In this document: positions 54,459 to 63,574 of the stretch, piece by piece
Numbering within the stretch: the stretch's first letter is position 1
Layout: each line of letters begins with the position of its first letter
Assembly (NCBI RefSeq): GCF_900112415.1
Contig: NZ_FOLV01000010.1
Coordinates: 1-64,000, forward strand
From: Bacillus sp. 491mf
GTDB lineage: Bacteria > Bacillota > Bacilli > Bacillales > Bacillaceae_G
DNA: 64,000 nt
Direction: 5' to 3'
Translations under genes and position numbers: made by a program
The notes under the pieces: generated by a model
What the model saw: the letters and a program-made list of their open reading frames with translations, nothing else
The model's database searches: none
Told to the model about the DNA's origin: nothing

Positions 54459-54797
54459 TTATTTATGTATTTCCCTTTCCCATACTTTCTTTCCGTCGAT
54501 TAAAAATACTGCACCTGGTGGATCATCATAGAGAGAAATTTCAATCAATGAACTTCTCCCTTGTCTTAACCAATCATATACACTACCTTCGTTAGTAGCA
54601 GGATGGGATATAATATGATTTACTTGAAATGCAACTGCATCATATTCTGTATAATTCACATCATCGTCATCCAACCCATTGTCTGTTTCAAAGAGTGTGT
54701 CTGGTTTACCGATAATCTTTAATCCACTTTGCCATTCTATTATCAGTTTACTACCTCCATACTCATCTAGTGTTTTTATTAAAGAATTATATTCCAT
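54459..54797 (-). CDS. Immunity-like protein, 112 residues
   Basis: [40 protein letters not shown] is a compact beta domain with an acidic loop, then [20 protein letters not shown]. Not assigned. The second ATG (54797) is preceded by AAAGG at a better distance than the first. Confidence 0.65.
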   Translation of the reverse strand: MEYNSLIKTLDEYGGSKLIIEWQSGLKIIGKPDTLFETDNGLDDDDVNYTEYDAVAFQVNHIISHPATNEGSVYDWLRQGRSSLIEISLYDDPPGAVFLIDGKKVWEREIHK

Positions 54798-54813
54798 TTG
54801 TATCATCCTTTTC

Positions 54814-55005
54814 TTATGGTTCTAATGGTTTTGAAGGAACTATGTGCGCACCATCTTTTCCATAATGTATCATGCCTCTAGTAGTTTCTAGATATTTCCC
54901 AGTTTGCATATCATAGTATTTTCCTATTACTTGACCAAATTCGGCAACACCTTGTAGAAATTCCAGAGCAGCGGTAGCTGTTTTTAGATAAAAATTTATA
55001 TTCAA
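54814..55005 (-). pseudogene. Toxin C-terminal tip, linker plus end
   Basis: [55 protein letters not shown]; the first part resembles LXG-type linkers, the second a nuclease-type toxin end. Only a TTG could start it. From 55006 to 55227 nothing else is seen. Confidence 0.62.
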
Positions 55006-55227
55006 TATTATACAAGGATGTAAATTATACTTTTTTATCCGATTACAAGAACTATTTTCTAATCGAACGAGCCTTCACTCTCTTTTCAATAAGACTACGT
55101 TTTTGAACTGTAATCATTCTTTAGTAATTTCTAAATTTATTCTTCATGTACCTCTAATTAGACGTACCTAGATACTCATATATACCCATTGTTTTTTGTT
55201 TGTGTTCATGGAGATATGCAATACTTT

Positions 55228-55806
55228 TTATTTAATAGATTTAATAGACTTAATTAAATTATCAACCCAAATAGAACTTGCCCCATATAACCTTTCATTA
55301 TCCTTCCATTGTTTTAAAAGATTATTTGTACACTCTTCCCATTCTGGATAATTCATCTTAAACCGCCTAATAAACTCACTTGTTCCTCCTAGTAATGCAT
55401 GTTCTTCATGTGAAACAATAAGTCCCCATTTTCCTTGAGTTGAATATATAGCATTCTCTAAAAATAATTGGACTTCATCATAATCATGTAAACTTGTAAC
55501 GTCATCTATTATCCAATGTCTACTTTGATAACTATTTGTCTTCTCAACATTTTTAAAAATATCTGTTCCCTCAACCTCAGAAATGTAAAATTCATTTTCT
55601 TTAAAAGTAACCATAGTTTCTTGAAGTGCAATAAACTGCTTCTCAGTTAAATAATAGCCATCAGTTGGAAATAAAATTATTACTTCCTTTATATTTTTAG
55701 TAAACACATATTGAAAAGGATTGGTGCTCATAAAAATTTTCTCAAAAGTATGCATTAAATCCTGTTTAGTATTTTCATTAGTAATTTCATTTATCAACAA
55801 ATACAC
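55228..55806 (-). CDS. Immunity-like protein, 192 residues
   Basis: NPFQYVFTKNIKEVIILFPT, RHWIIDDVTSLHDYDEVQLF, GKWGLIVSHEEHALLGGTSE F. Not assigned; other Bacillus immunity proteins share such a layout. GTG start, 6 bases after the stop of an LXG-type fragment. Confidence 0.65.
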   Translation of the reverse strand: MYLLINEITNENTKQDLMHTFEKIFMSTNPFQYVFTKNIKEVIILFPTDGYYLTEKQFIALQETMVTFKENEFYISEVEGTDIFKNVEKTNSYQSRHWIIDDVTSLHDYDEVQLFLENAIYSTQGKWGLIVSHEEHALLGGTSEFIRRFKMNYPEWEECTNNLLKQWKDNERLYGASSIWVDNLIKSIKSIK

Positions 55807-55812
55807 TCCCTT

Positions 55813-55920
55813 TTACTCTATAAATTTAATTTTCCATAATCCAGTAACACCATTTCCCACAAACCCTCCAGCTTGATAGGTTAGCTTACTTTCTAATTCT
55901 TCATTTCTATCGCTATGAAA
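55813..55920 (-). pseudogene. LXG-type toxin fragment
   Basis: RNEELESKLTYQAGGFVGNG VTGLWKIKFIE and TAA (55813-55815). Its first part matches DDELESNLTYQTGKLTGNVL of the larger fragment at 60867-61781; an unrelated end is attached. Confidence 0.7.
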
Positions 55921-55934
55921 ATTAGATTTTCGCA

Positions 55935-56034
55935 AATGGTGACGAATTGAAAACTGGTGGTTGGATGTATTTTGATAAGGAATATGTAAGTTGGCTTAGA
56001 TAATGAAAAAATCCGGCTCTTGCAAGTCGGATTT
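55935..56034 (+). pseudogene. Amidase C-terminal scrap with its terminator
   Basis: GDELKTGGWMYFDKEYVSWL R and TAA on the + strand, then the hairpin AAAATCCG...CGGATTTT (56006-56034). It is the tail of a phage-type amidase, joined head-on to the LXG fragment. Confidence 0.65.
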
Positions 56035-56101
56035 TCTTTAACTCTATTAAAATATTATAATTATTAATTGAAATGCAGTGACTTCTAGCAAAGTTTTGCA
56101 G

Positions 56102-56782
56102 TTAGCTATTTAAAAGGATAAGCATATCTCTTTTAAATATAGCAGCTATTTCTGCTTCCTCTAATGAATCTCCCCATCTAAAAACTATATCACCTTTTGG
56201 GCAGAGATGAATGGAAAGATTAAAATAATCTATTTCATCTTTCCATTGATTATATTCATTAAATGCTTTTTCGAAGATTCCGCCAATGTTTTCTTCCGTA
56301 AGCATATCACTACTTTTACTTGCAATGATTGTAAATCTTTTAGAGTTACTAGAAACTATTTCAATGGCAGCTGGAAGTTTCTCGAGACAAAACTCTGCAA
56401 TACTTGAGTAGAAAGTTTTCCCTCCAACTTCCATCTCAACTTCTGGACCCTTATGAAATACCTCAAGTTTCCATTTGGTTTGAAGAGCCTTCCATACTTT
56501 TCGGTATTTTTCAATCTTAGAGTTCGTGTCTTTGATTTCAATAGCTGCAAGCAAGTAGAATTTGTAGACATTAGTTAAATCATGTTTCATACATACTTGC
56601 TTGATTTCAGTGCCACATACTTCTTTGAATTGATTCTTTTCATCTGGGCTAAATAACATGGAGCCATTAACACTGTATACACTTAAATTTGGTAAATTAC
56701 CAACTCTTTTAATTGCTTCATCTTTACTAAACCATTTGTAGTATGAGAATGCATCTTCTTTTACTTCATTCCAACACTTCAT
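56102..56782 (-). CDS. Immunity-like protein, 226 residues
   Basis: Large two-part acidic protein: WNEVKEDAFSYYKWFSKDEA, AAIEIKDTNSKIEKYRKVWK, YFNLSIHLCPKGDIVFRWGD. Not assigned. GAGGTGGG precedes the ATG. Follows a frameshifted toxin tip by 15 bases. Confidence 0.65.
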   Translation of the reverse strand: MKCWNEVKEDAFSYYKWFSKDEAIKRVGNLPNLSVYSVNGSMLFSPDEKNQFKEVCGTEIKQVCMKHDLTNVYKFYLLAAIEIKDTNSKIEKYRKVWKALQTKWKLEVFHKGPEVEMEVGGKTFYSSIAEFCLEKLPAAIEIVSSNSKRFTIIASKSSDMLTEENIGGIFEKAFNEYNQWKDEIDYFNLSIHLCPKGDIVFRWGDSLEEAEIAAIFKRDMLILLNS

Positions 56783-56797
56783 CTTCCCACCTCAATT

Positions 56798-57085
56798 TTA
56801 ATGGTCATAATGATTTCCATGTATATCACTAAAATGTGACCCTCTATTTTTGGATGGATCATCTAGGTAAGTATGACCGCCTGAATGCTCTCTTATAATC
56901 TTACCATCTTTGAAATAATAGTCTCTTCCATATTTATCTACAGCTGGTGTAACCTTAGTTGGCTGTTCATTAACAGGAATACCGCTTGCTTTCTAATTTA
57001 TCACTTACATTTGGTTTTATTTCAGTATAGTTTTCGAAAGTTACATCGCCAGCCCCTTGAAAAAACTCGATAGCACCTTATATAA
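56798..57085 (-). pseudogene. Frameshifted toxin tip (HxH-type nuclease end)
   Basis: AIEFFQGAGDVTFENYTEIK PNVSDKLESK, then one base off GIPVNEQPTKVTPAVDKYGR DYYFKDGKIIREHSGGHTYL DDPSKNRGSHFSDIHGNHYD H and TAA (56798-56800). The His-rich end suggests a nuclease-like toxin. Confidence 0.68.
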
Positions 57086-57103
57086 ATTACCATTTTGATT
57101 ATT

Positions 57104-57466
57104 TTAGTCTCTTATTGCATCTATATCATTTAATACTTGTTTCTTGTGAGAAATCATAAAAATAAAATCTTTTATTGGTAACATTAATCTAGTATCTGCT
57201 TCACCAATAAAATCAATAATAATTCCTTTATTTTCAGTGCTTCCTATTAGATATTGATTTCCCTCTAAAAAAAATCCAATATATTTATCACCAGAATAAA
57301 GGATATCGTCAAAGTTCTTCTGTTTTTCCTTATCATTGCTTTTTACAAAATTTATTGTTTCTTCTAAATTGTCATCGTCAATTTCTAGGATTAAGAAATC
57401 GTTTATTTTACTCAATTCTCTAAAACTGTACCTTTTCAATATCTCTTTTACTTTGGACTCACACAT
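57104..57466 (-). CDS. Immunity-like protein, 120 residues
   Basis: CESKVKEILKRYSFRELSKI, EIDDDNLEETINFVKSNDKE, YIGFFLEGNQYLIGSTENKG, then RLMLPIKDFIFMISHKKQVL. Not assigned. I use the ATG at 57466 (AAAGGAG upstream); the upstream open frame is IS-derived. No toxin tip is left. Confidence 0.65.
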   Translation of the reverse strand: MCESKVKEILKRYSFRELSKINDFLILEIDDDNLEETINFVKSNDKEKQKNFDDILYSGDKYIGFFLEGNQYLIGSTENKGIIIDFIGEADTRLMLPIKDFIFMISHKKQVLNDIDAIRD

Positions 57467-57489
57467 AACAATAACTCCTTTACGGTGTT

Positions 57490-57600
57490 GGAACAGGATA
57501 AACTGTCCATACATACCGCGCGATCTTATGCCCAAAAATCTGCCTAACGAAATAACCTGTCCAACTTTATGGAGTTACTTCAATAGTGTACGGCTGCAAA
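57490..57600 (+). mobile_element. IS3-family end remnant, copy 2
   Basis: IPRDLMPKNLPNEITCPTLW SYF in + frame, parallel to the copies at 42400 and 60080, including TAACTTTATGG-type end sequence. Confidence 0.55.
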
Positions 57601-57649
57601 TTTGTTGGAGGAATGCTTGTTTTAACTAATAAACCCTTTAACATTATTT

Positions 57650-57945
57650 GAATTTTTCAAGGTCATGATATGGATTGGCTATGCTTTCTCCAACCTCATC
57701 CATGGTTTCTTGGATTTCATGTAGTATCAAGCTATCAATATGGTGCTCCTGACTAATGGAATCGTTAATCTTAGATCATCAAGATTAATTTACCCTTCAT
57801 TCAATAGCTTTTCCGTGACCTGTCTTGTTTGGTCTCTTATTAATTTTTCAATGGATATTGTAGCCCCTCTACCACCCGTAACTCCGCTAACAGACCTACT
57901 AGCAGTTGAAGTTTTTACATTCAGAGAAAGCGTAGAAAAGATTTA
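57650..57945 (-). pseudogene. Unassigned coding remnant
   Basis: KTSTASRSVSGVTGGRGATI SIEKLIRDQTRQVTEKLLNE G, stop, and in another frame INDSISQEHHIDSLILHEIQ ETMDEVGESIANPYHDLEKF K. It looks like one gene broken by frameshift; not identified. Confidence 0.45.
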
Positions 57946-57954
57946 ACTTAAAAA

Positions 57955-57984
57955 ATGCCACAGATACATAATTCCGTGGCAACA
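57955..57984 (-). terminator. Terminator of the 158-residue gene
   Basis: TTGCCACGGAATTATGTATC with TGTGGCATTTTTT: GCCAC/GTGGC stem and T-run. Confidence 0.6.
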
Positions 57985-57995
57985 TTTATATTTCG

Positions 57996-58472
57996 CTATC
58001 TTTTCGATAACTTCCTTTCAATGTATGGATAATCAAGTAATTCAAGTAGTTTTTTAGAAAGATAATTTGATTGATATTGATCCAATTCAGTGTTAACAAT
58101 TAAAATGTCATTTTCTTTTCTAATAAGTTGATCAGATCCATTCTCTAGTAATAACAAGTTCATTTCAAACCTATTCATTAATTTTCCAATCACTTTAAAC
58201 AAAACATTTAAGCCCTCATTAAATGTGTTACCGAATATTAGTACTCGAATGGACTTATTGACATTTAGCTCATAGTGACTCCTTATAAATTCTATATCTG
58301 AAATGTCTTCAATTTCTATATCCATCGAAAAGTATTTGTAAGCTATATGAATTTCCTCTGTATTTTCTTTTATAGTAACATCTTCATTTAATATTTTTTT
58401 GGAGATACTTTCTATTTCTTGTCCCAACGACTTATGACTTAAATCCGATAACAGAAATAATTCACAATCCAT
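57996..58472 (-). CDS. Immunity-like protein, 158 residues
   Basis: CELFLLSDLSHKSLGQEIES, ILNEDVTIKENTEEIHIAYK, FEMNLLLLENGSDQLIRKEN. Not assigned. GGAGG, partly inside the toxin tip's last codons, precedes the ATG. Confidence 0.65.
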   Translation of the reverse strand: MDCELFLLSDLSHKSLGQEIESISKKILNEDVTIKENTEEIHIAYKYFSMDIEIEDISDIEFIRSHYELNVNKSIRVLIFGNTFNEGLNVLFKVIGKLMNRFEMNLLLLENGSDQLIRKENDILIVNTELDQYQSNYLSKKLLELLDYPYIERKLSKR

Positions 58473-58476
58473 AAAA

Positions 58477-58570
58477 TTAACCTCCGAATACTCTTGTAAC
58501 GACTCTATCTTTAACTATGAGTAGCTCTTTTAAATTCTTTAAATCCCATTTGGATTTGCTTTTCAACGAA
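58477..58570 (-). pseudogene. Toxin C-terminal tip scrap
   Basis: KSKWDLKNLKELLIVKDRVV TRVFGG and TAA (58477-58479); headless. Confidence 0.6.
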
Positions 58571-58575
58571 AATAG

Positions 58576-59214
58576 TTACTCTACTGATTTCTTTATTTTT
58601 CCACAAATTTCTTTAGCATTAATTTTATGCTTAGAATTCTGCATAAGATTATCCAAGAAATTTTCTATGAAATTTTTTACGGAAACTTCAAATATACTAC
58701 TTGGTACATATTCAAATCCCATTGAATTAATAAATGAAACACCTTCTGAGATATAAGTCGACTCATTATTCCAAGCAATCTCTATTTCATCTCCAACTCT
58801 TCTGAAAAATACATCTGGAAAAAATGAACCAGCTCTACTTGAAAACCAAGAATGTTTAAATTCCCAATCTTGTTTTTTGTCGAACCACTCATCAAATTCA
58901 TCCTCATTATCTGAATCAAACTCCAAACAATTTTCTAGTAATTCAATAGAATGCCTTCCTTCAACAGGAAGAGGGAATGGTTCAGTACTCAATATATGCT
59001 TTAGGTTTTCGCTAAACCACTCGACTATATACATTACGTTCCATTGATAGTTTACGATTGTATCCTTACGTTTATATTGACAAATATCCTTTCCATTAAC
59101 AAAAAATTGAAAGCTCCCCCATGTTTCACCAATCCAACCTCTTTCATTAAAAGGATTATTGAGAAACTCATATTGAATTGCAAATGTGTTTTTCTCACCA
59201 AAAACTTTCACCAT
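58576..59214 (-). CDS. Immunity-like protein, 212 residues
   Basis: IQYEFLNNPFNERGWIGETW GSFQFFVNGKDICQY, RHSIELLENCLEFDSDNEDE, AGSFFPDVFFRRVGDEIEIA WNN. Not assigned. ATG at 59214 has GAGGTG upstream; the four codons before it overlap the toxin stop. Confidence 0.68.
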   Translation of the reverse strand: MVKVFGEKNTFAIQYEFLNNPFNERGWIGETWGSFQFFVNGKDICQYKRKDTIVNYQWNVMYIVEWFSENLKHILSTEPFPLPVEGRHSIELLENCLEFDSDNEDEFDEWFDKKQDWEFKHSWFSSRAGSFFPDVFFRRVGDEIEIAWNNESTYISEGVSFINSMGFEYVPSSIFEVSVKNFIENFLDNLMQNSKHKINAKEICGKIKKSVE

Positions 59215-59222
59215 GAAACACC

Positions 59223-59444
59223 TCATTTGTTCTTTGGGAATTTATTGTATTCAATCTTTGTAATCTTACCATTTTTAAACATCTATCTTAATACATCGGT
59301 AGGTACTTCTTTTGCAGGATTTTTCACTTCATCTGGATGCCAGCCTGTTTCGTCGTCTAGTTGAAATTTAATAAGTTTTCCCTTGTCAACATTATAAAGT
59401 TGTTTGTTCTTTGAGTCGTTCAATTTTTCTATTTGATGTAATCT
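59223..59444 (-). pseudogene. Toxin tip with in-frame amber stop
   Basis: IEKLNDSKNKQLYNVDKGKL IKFQLDDETGWHPDEVKNPA KEVPTDVLR, TAG (59283-59285), then MFKNGKITKIEYNKFPKNK and TGA (59223-59225). Confidence 0.7.
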
Positions 59445-59508
59445 TCAATACTCATCTTCAAACAAGCAATTATATATTGTACCCCTGTCTTTTTTAAAGT
59501 AATAAGAA

Positions 59509-59549
59509 AACCCGCAACGACAGCGAATTTTATTGTCATTGTGGGTTTT
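59509..59549 (-). terminator. Terminator of the 167-residue gene
   Basis: AAACCCACAATGACA...TGTCGTTGCGGGTTT stem with T-rich flank. Confidence 0.65.
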
Positions 59550-59552
59550 AAG

Positions 59553-60056
59553 TTATAGATTCAGACTAGCTTTCAATTCGGAATATTCCTCTTTCACCAG
59601 TTCTTTAATTTTGATAAATTGAAGTTCCTCCTCTGAATTAAAACCCATCTCAACTCTGTTTATTTCAACTATAGTCTTAGTTTTGTCTACTGAACCTAAT
59701 AAAATAGTTATATCGTTTTCCCCAAGGTACACATTAAATTCAGCTTTATAATCAAAGATATTTCCATTTATCATTGAAATATCGAAAATCGGGTTACCTT
59801 CAATCACTTTTATCTCTTGCAATGGCATCTCTTCCAATTTTGATTGGTTTACAGCAGTTAGAGTGATACTCCTTAATGTTCCTGTTTTTCCCCCTAAACC
59901 TATTTCAAGTAATGAATTTTGTATATTACCTGTTCGCCAGTACACTTTATTTTCAACGTAAGTTTTCTGCTCACCAATTTCAACAGAGAATGGCACATAA
60001 TAGTCAATCTCTATATTACATTTTTGTATATCAATAAGATCTACTAACTTAAGCAT
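59553..60056 (-). CDS. Immunity-like protein, 167 residues
   Basis: Beta-rich protein: IEIDYYVPFSVEIGEQKTYV, SLLEIGLGGKTGTLRSITLT, FDYKAEFNVYLGENDITILL. Resembles immunity proteins found beside Bacillus nuclease toxins, family not named. AGGAAAATA precedes the ATG. Its toxin has been replaced by an IS3-type tail. Confidence 0.68.
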   Translation of the reverse strand: MLKLVDLIDIQKCNIEIDYYVPFSVEIGEQKTYVENKVYWRTGNIQNSLLEIGLGGKTGTLRSITLTAVNQSKLEEMPLQEIKVIEGNPIFDISMINGNIFDYKAEFNVYLGENDITILLGSVDKTKTIVEINRVEMGFNSEEELQFIKIKELVKEEYSELKASLNL

Positions 60057-60079
60057 TATTTTCCTCCATTCTGCGTATT

Positions 60080-60212
60080 ATATCGAGCATGTTTTACAAC
60101 AACAAACGAGTTAAAGCTAAACGAAAAAGCATGAACCCGGTACAATACAAGCCCATGCCCAAGAAGTTACCTAATAAAATAACCTGTCTAACTTTATGGG
60201 GTCACTTCACTT
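60080..60212 (+). mobile_element. IS3-family transposase tail, copy 3
   Basis: FYNNKRVKAKRKSMNPVQYK on the + strand is the typical end of IS3/IS150-type OrfB (YYNNKRIKAKLKGMSPVQYR). It is followed by the IS edge ...TAACTTTATGGGGTCA. Confidence 0.75.
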
Positions 60213-60340
60213 AATTAAATCTGCTTCACTTAAACCTATTCCCTATCTATTAACCGCTATATAATGTTTATCATGTGCAGTAATTTCACTACTTCTCTTT
60301 ATAAAAAGCTATTTATCCGCACTCGGTAGCCTCGCTTAAA

Positions 60341-60376
60341 AGAAAACGATGGCGTATTAGTCCATCGTTCTCTTAT
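60341..60376 (-). terminator. Terminator of the 159-residue gene
   Basis: GAACGATGG...CCATCGTTTTC hairpin directly after the stop. Confidence 0.6.
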
Positions 60377-60382
60377 TAATAA

Positions 60383-60862
60383 TTAATCTAGTATTAGTTG
60401 CTTCTCAGTATCCAAAAACTCCTCAACAAGTTCTTTTATTGTATATTTTGAATCAGAAGGATAATAAAATGCATCCGATACTTTTCTAAAAAATTCATAC
60501 ATATTTTGGGGCGTATTAAGTATTGAAAAAATATTTTCAATATCCCTAAACATATTATCACCAGAAGAGTTATTATATATCTCTTTCATAATGCTATATA
60601 GCCACTTATGATACTCTTTATTCATGACTTCCGAAGAACTGTCAGAGATTATTCTTTTAAGTAAATCATCTACTTTATCTTCTGCTTGTTCCCACGCCAA
60701 TTCAAGGATATCCTCAGCATTAACAGTAGGATTATTCTCTAGATATGTAACAGCATAATTTGTTACTTCTAAAGAAGAAATTAACTTAAACTGTCTACCA
60801 ATAAACAAAGTAGTCCAGTTACAATCAAATCCATTTTTCTTAATTATTTCAACTGTATACAT
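60383..60862 (-). CDS. Immunity protein candidate for the LXG-type toxin
   Basis: A 159-residue helical, acidic protein: LISSLEVTNYAVTYLENNPT, EVMNKEYHKWLYSIMKEIYN, FYYPSDSKYTIKELVEEFLD. Starts 4 bases after the stop of the longest toxin fragment in the window, with the ribosome site GGGGGAG inside the toxin end, so the two are translationally linked. Family not named. Confidence 0.72.
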   Translation of the reverse strand: MYTVEIIKKNGFDCNWTTLFIGRQFKLISSLEVTNYAVTYLENNPTVNAEDILELAWEQAEDKVDDLLKRIISDSSSEVMNKEYHKWLYSIMKEIYNNSSGDNMFRDIENIFSILNTPQNMYEFFRKVSDAFYYPSDSKYTIKELVEEFLDTEKQLILD

Positions 60863-60866
60863 TCTT

Positions 60867-61781
60867 CTATCTCCCCCACTGATTTATTTTTCCTGTAACT
60901 TTTCCGTCAGGTATAAATGTTCTATGTGTTACTTTGTTAGTCGTAGGGTCGACCACCCATTCAAACACGCCATTTATTGTTTTTTTCGTCTGTAACACTT
61001 CAGGGGCGTTATTCTTAACCTTTACATATTTCGTGTCATACTTCACCATTGAACCTTCTATCTGATACAACGAATCCATATGCCCTTTTTTATTTGGTAA
61101 ATCAAATCTTTGAGCATCAACTGCATAGTTATCAATTATATCATTGAAGCTATGGTAAAAATTATCTTTTAATGCACTACCCACTCGAGTATTATCTAAA
61201 ACAGGATGCTTAAGTTCATCCGTCCCCTTAGTACCATGTCCTCCTTTATCAAGCTTATTAGTCTCTTTAACTTTCTTAACAGACCCACCATCAGACGAAG
61301 AAGACTGGATTTTTTGAAGAGTATCCTTACCATTTTGAACCGTCTTACTCCAAACAAATCCACCATGTGTAGCAACACCTGCTCCGGCTAATGTAAGAAC
61401 TGCATTAGCTGGAAGAGCAATTGGTAATGCTGCCCCACCAGTTATTCCTCCTAACAATACGGTTCCAATATTAGATCCTGTTACAAGAGCATAACCACCT
61501 AAAATTTCTACAATAGACAACGCTCCTGATAAGACATTTCCCGTAAGCTTTCCAGTTTGATAGGTTAGATTGCTTTCTAATTCATCATCATCAGATGATT
61601 TTAGTCCAGTAGCGTTTTCGAAAATCGCATTACCAGCACCTTGAAAAAACCCGATAAAACCTTGCATAACCCCCCAAGCACCGATAGCTATTTTTTGATA
61701 CCATCGTCTATTGGCTTCTTGTTCTTGTAAAGCTGACGCATTATTCTCGGGTGCCGTTGAAGTGAAAACAATGGACAACAT
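60867..61781 (-). pseudogene. C-terminal 300 residues of an LXG-type polymorphic toxin
   Basis: Linker: YQKIAIGAWGVMQGFIGFFQ GAGNAIFENATGLKSSDDDE, a Gly/Ala-rich hydrophobic part (about 85-150), then a toxin domain from about 190 (GKGDTN-like spacer, LDNTRVGSALKDNFYHSFND, RFDLPNKKGHMDSLYQIEGS) ending THRTFIPDGKVTGKINQWGR. The N-terminal LXG export domain is missing: the frame is cut at about 61782 where an amidase remnant on the other strand begins. Without its head it is unlikely to be exported. Confidence 0.8.
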
Positions 61782-61784
61782 GTA

Positions 61785-62065
61785 AGCTGGTACACAAGCT
61801 TTTATCGATGAATTACGCCGTTTACGTGCTGATGTTTATAAAATTAATAAAGACGGTAAAACAGCAGACGTTGTTTGATTATCTGGCACAGGAATCAATC
61901 TTAGAGAAGATGCTAGCACAGGTGATGTCATTGTTGAACAGATTAATAATGCTGGAGCATATGATGTACACTATCGTTATGAAAATTGGATTTTTGTAAA
62001 TGGTGGTGGGTTAAAAGAAGGCGGTTAGATGTATTTTAATGAATCATATGTAAGTTGGCTTAGAT
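61785..62065 (+). pseudogene. Phage-type amidase C-terminal remnant
   Basis: AGTQAFIDELRRLRADVYKI NKDGKTADVV, TGA, then GTGINLREDASTGDVIVEQI NNAGAYDVHYRYENWIFVNG GG, TAG in place of Trp, then MYFNESYVSWLR and TAA. Same tail as at 55935-56000. Confidence 0.7.
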
Positions 62066-62192
62066 AATGAAGAGAACTGCTCCAATACAAAGGGGATGGC
62101 TCTCTAATACTTTTACATGTTCCTTTAAAGTCTAAATTACATTACGGTGTATTTATATTATTTTGTAGCTAAATTGACTTTTTTTACTATCA

Positions 62193-62786
62193 CTACAAAC
62201 AATTTTCTATTACCCATTTCTTTGCTTGTTCTCGTTCCAATAGGATGGGTTGCTCCAATGTACCAATATTAATACTATGAAAAAATGCCTCTTCAATTCC
62301 TTTGATATTTTCTAATGTTGCTCCACTAAATAAAGTATTTTCAAATCTTGATAAACTTATATCCACATTACTTAATCTTACATTGCTAAAATCAGTTGAT
62401 GAGAAGTTAGTATCTGACAGGTTACATTCTGTTAAATTAGCATTGTTAAATAGTGCTTCCCAAAAATCAGATTTGCTGAAATTAACATTTTTTAAAATTG
62501 CATAAGAAAAATTAGTATATCCCAAATCTGATTTATAAAAATCACAAGAATCTAAATTAGTTTTTTTATAAGTTGATGAACATAAAACTGATCCATGAAA
62601 ATCAACATTCTTTAAATTAAGGCCATCAAAGATACACCCTGTCAAATATGACTGTTCTAACAAACTTTTAGAACAATCTATATTTCTAAAATCTACTTCA
62701 TCTAAATTTAATTGATCTCCTTCTTCGCCAATTGTCTCAACCCATCTCTTGTGTAATTCAAACTTACTAGCAACATTACTCCCCAT
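62193..62786 (-). CDS. Pentapeptide-repeat protein, immunity type
   Basis: A 197-residue protein with A(D/N)LxF-type repeats from about residue 25 to 165 (LDEVDFRNIDCSKSLLEQSY, LKNVNFSKSDFWEALFNNAN LTECNLSDTNF). This forms a right-handed beta-helix. Such proteins can mimic DNA or act as immunity proteins in toxin loci. AAGGAGG precedes the ATG; it follows a toxin tip by 11 bases. Confidence 0.85.
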   Translation of the reverse strand: MGSNVASKFELHKRWVETIGEEGDQLNLDEVDFRNIDCSKSLLEQSYLTGCIFDGLNLKNVDFHGSVLCSSTYKKTNLDSCDFYKSDLGYTNFSYAILKNVNFSKSDFWEALFNNANLTECNLSDTNFSSTDFSNVRLSNVDISLSRFENTLFSGATLENIKGIEEAFFHSINIGTLEQPILLEREQAKKWVIENCL

Positions 62787-62797
62787 TTACTTCCTCC

Positions 62798-63085
62798 TTA
62801 TGGATACCATATTATTTTATCTGCTATTCCTGCTTCATCAATTGCTTTTTTTAGTTGTCCAATATGTTCAGGTACCAATTTTCTTATATCAATAATGACA
62901 TGATTACCTTTGTCAAATTCTTTGTATATTTTATCCATAGTTCTTTGAACTGTAAAAGCACCTTTTTTAGGTGAAGTATAACCATGAGGATACGATTCAA
63001 AACTTTTTACATCCCATTTCAAACCAGTTGTTGTATTAATAAATTCCGCTCCTTTGTATTGGAGCAGCTTCTTTAATATTTTCAC
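62798..63085 (-). pseudogene. Toxin C-terminal domain, headless (frameshifted)
   Basis: GAEFINTTTGLKWDVKSFES, KKGAFTVQRTMDKIYKEFDK, GNHVIIDIRKLVPEHIGQLK KAID...IIWYP: a CdiA-type nuclease toxin end. Upstream, another frame reads NIAKRKSENIKEAAPIQ, so an indel near 63060 probably separates linker and domain. The GTG at 63085 has no ribosome site. Confidence 0.7.
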
Positions 63086-63217
63086 TTTTTCTTTTAGCTA
63101 TATTATTAAAATTATATAGTGAAACGTATAATTTTTTCTGTTGAATTTACTTTATAAGTTTATTCCCCTTTTAAGTCAGGATAAACTATGAATTTTCTAT
63201 TAGTTAATATAGAATAT

Positions 63218-63574
63218 TTATGCTGAAGTAAAATATTCCCCATCTTGATTCATCAATATTAGTTTAGTATATTTTTTCCTCAGTCTCATATAAAATTCAT
63301 TTACTATTAATTCACAGTTATCATCACTACTTAATTCTATAGTTATAACACGCTTAATTTTTATATCATGATTTAATAATACCTCTTCAATTTCCTCTTG
63401 ATAATAATCTTTATCTAATCCTTTTCCTGAATAACTTATCCAAACTGAAGCATCTTTATTCTGAATTGTAAAATCACCAATATCATTTTTGTACCCATTC
63501 AAATCCTTGATTATGTCTGTTAAATCCTTGTCTTCTATAAACTCTTCTGAAAATACTTGATAATTTCTGCTCAC
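63218..63574 (-). CDS. Immunity-like protein, 118 residues
   Basis: EEFIEDKDLTDIIKDLNGYK, DASVWISYSGKGLDKDYYQE, HDIKIKRVITIELSSDDNCE: compact alpha/beta protein, a common partner of REase-like toxins in Bacillus. GTG start placed directly after the toxin's TAA. Between 63086 and 63217 nothing is seen. Confidence 0.68.
   Translation of the reverse strand: MSRNYQVFSEEFIEDKDLTDIIKDLNGYKNDIGDFTIQNKDASVWISYSGKGLDKDYYQEEIEEVLLNHDIKIKRVITIELSSDDNCELIVNEFYMRLRKKYTKLILMNQDGEYFTSA

Noticed and set aside
60196-60212. GGGGTCAC as another Tn3 end
   Set aside because: Only eight bases match; the sequence belongs to the IS3-type edge TAACTTTATGGGGTCA repeated at 42 and 57 kb.
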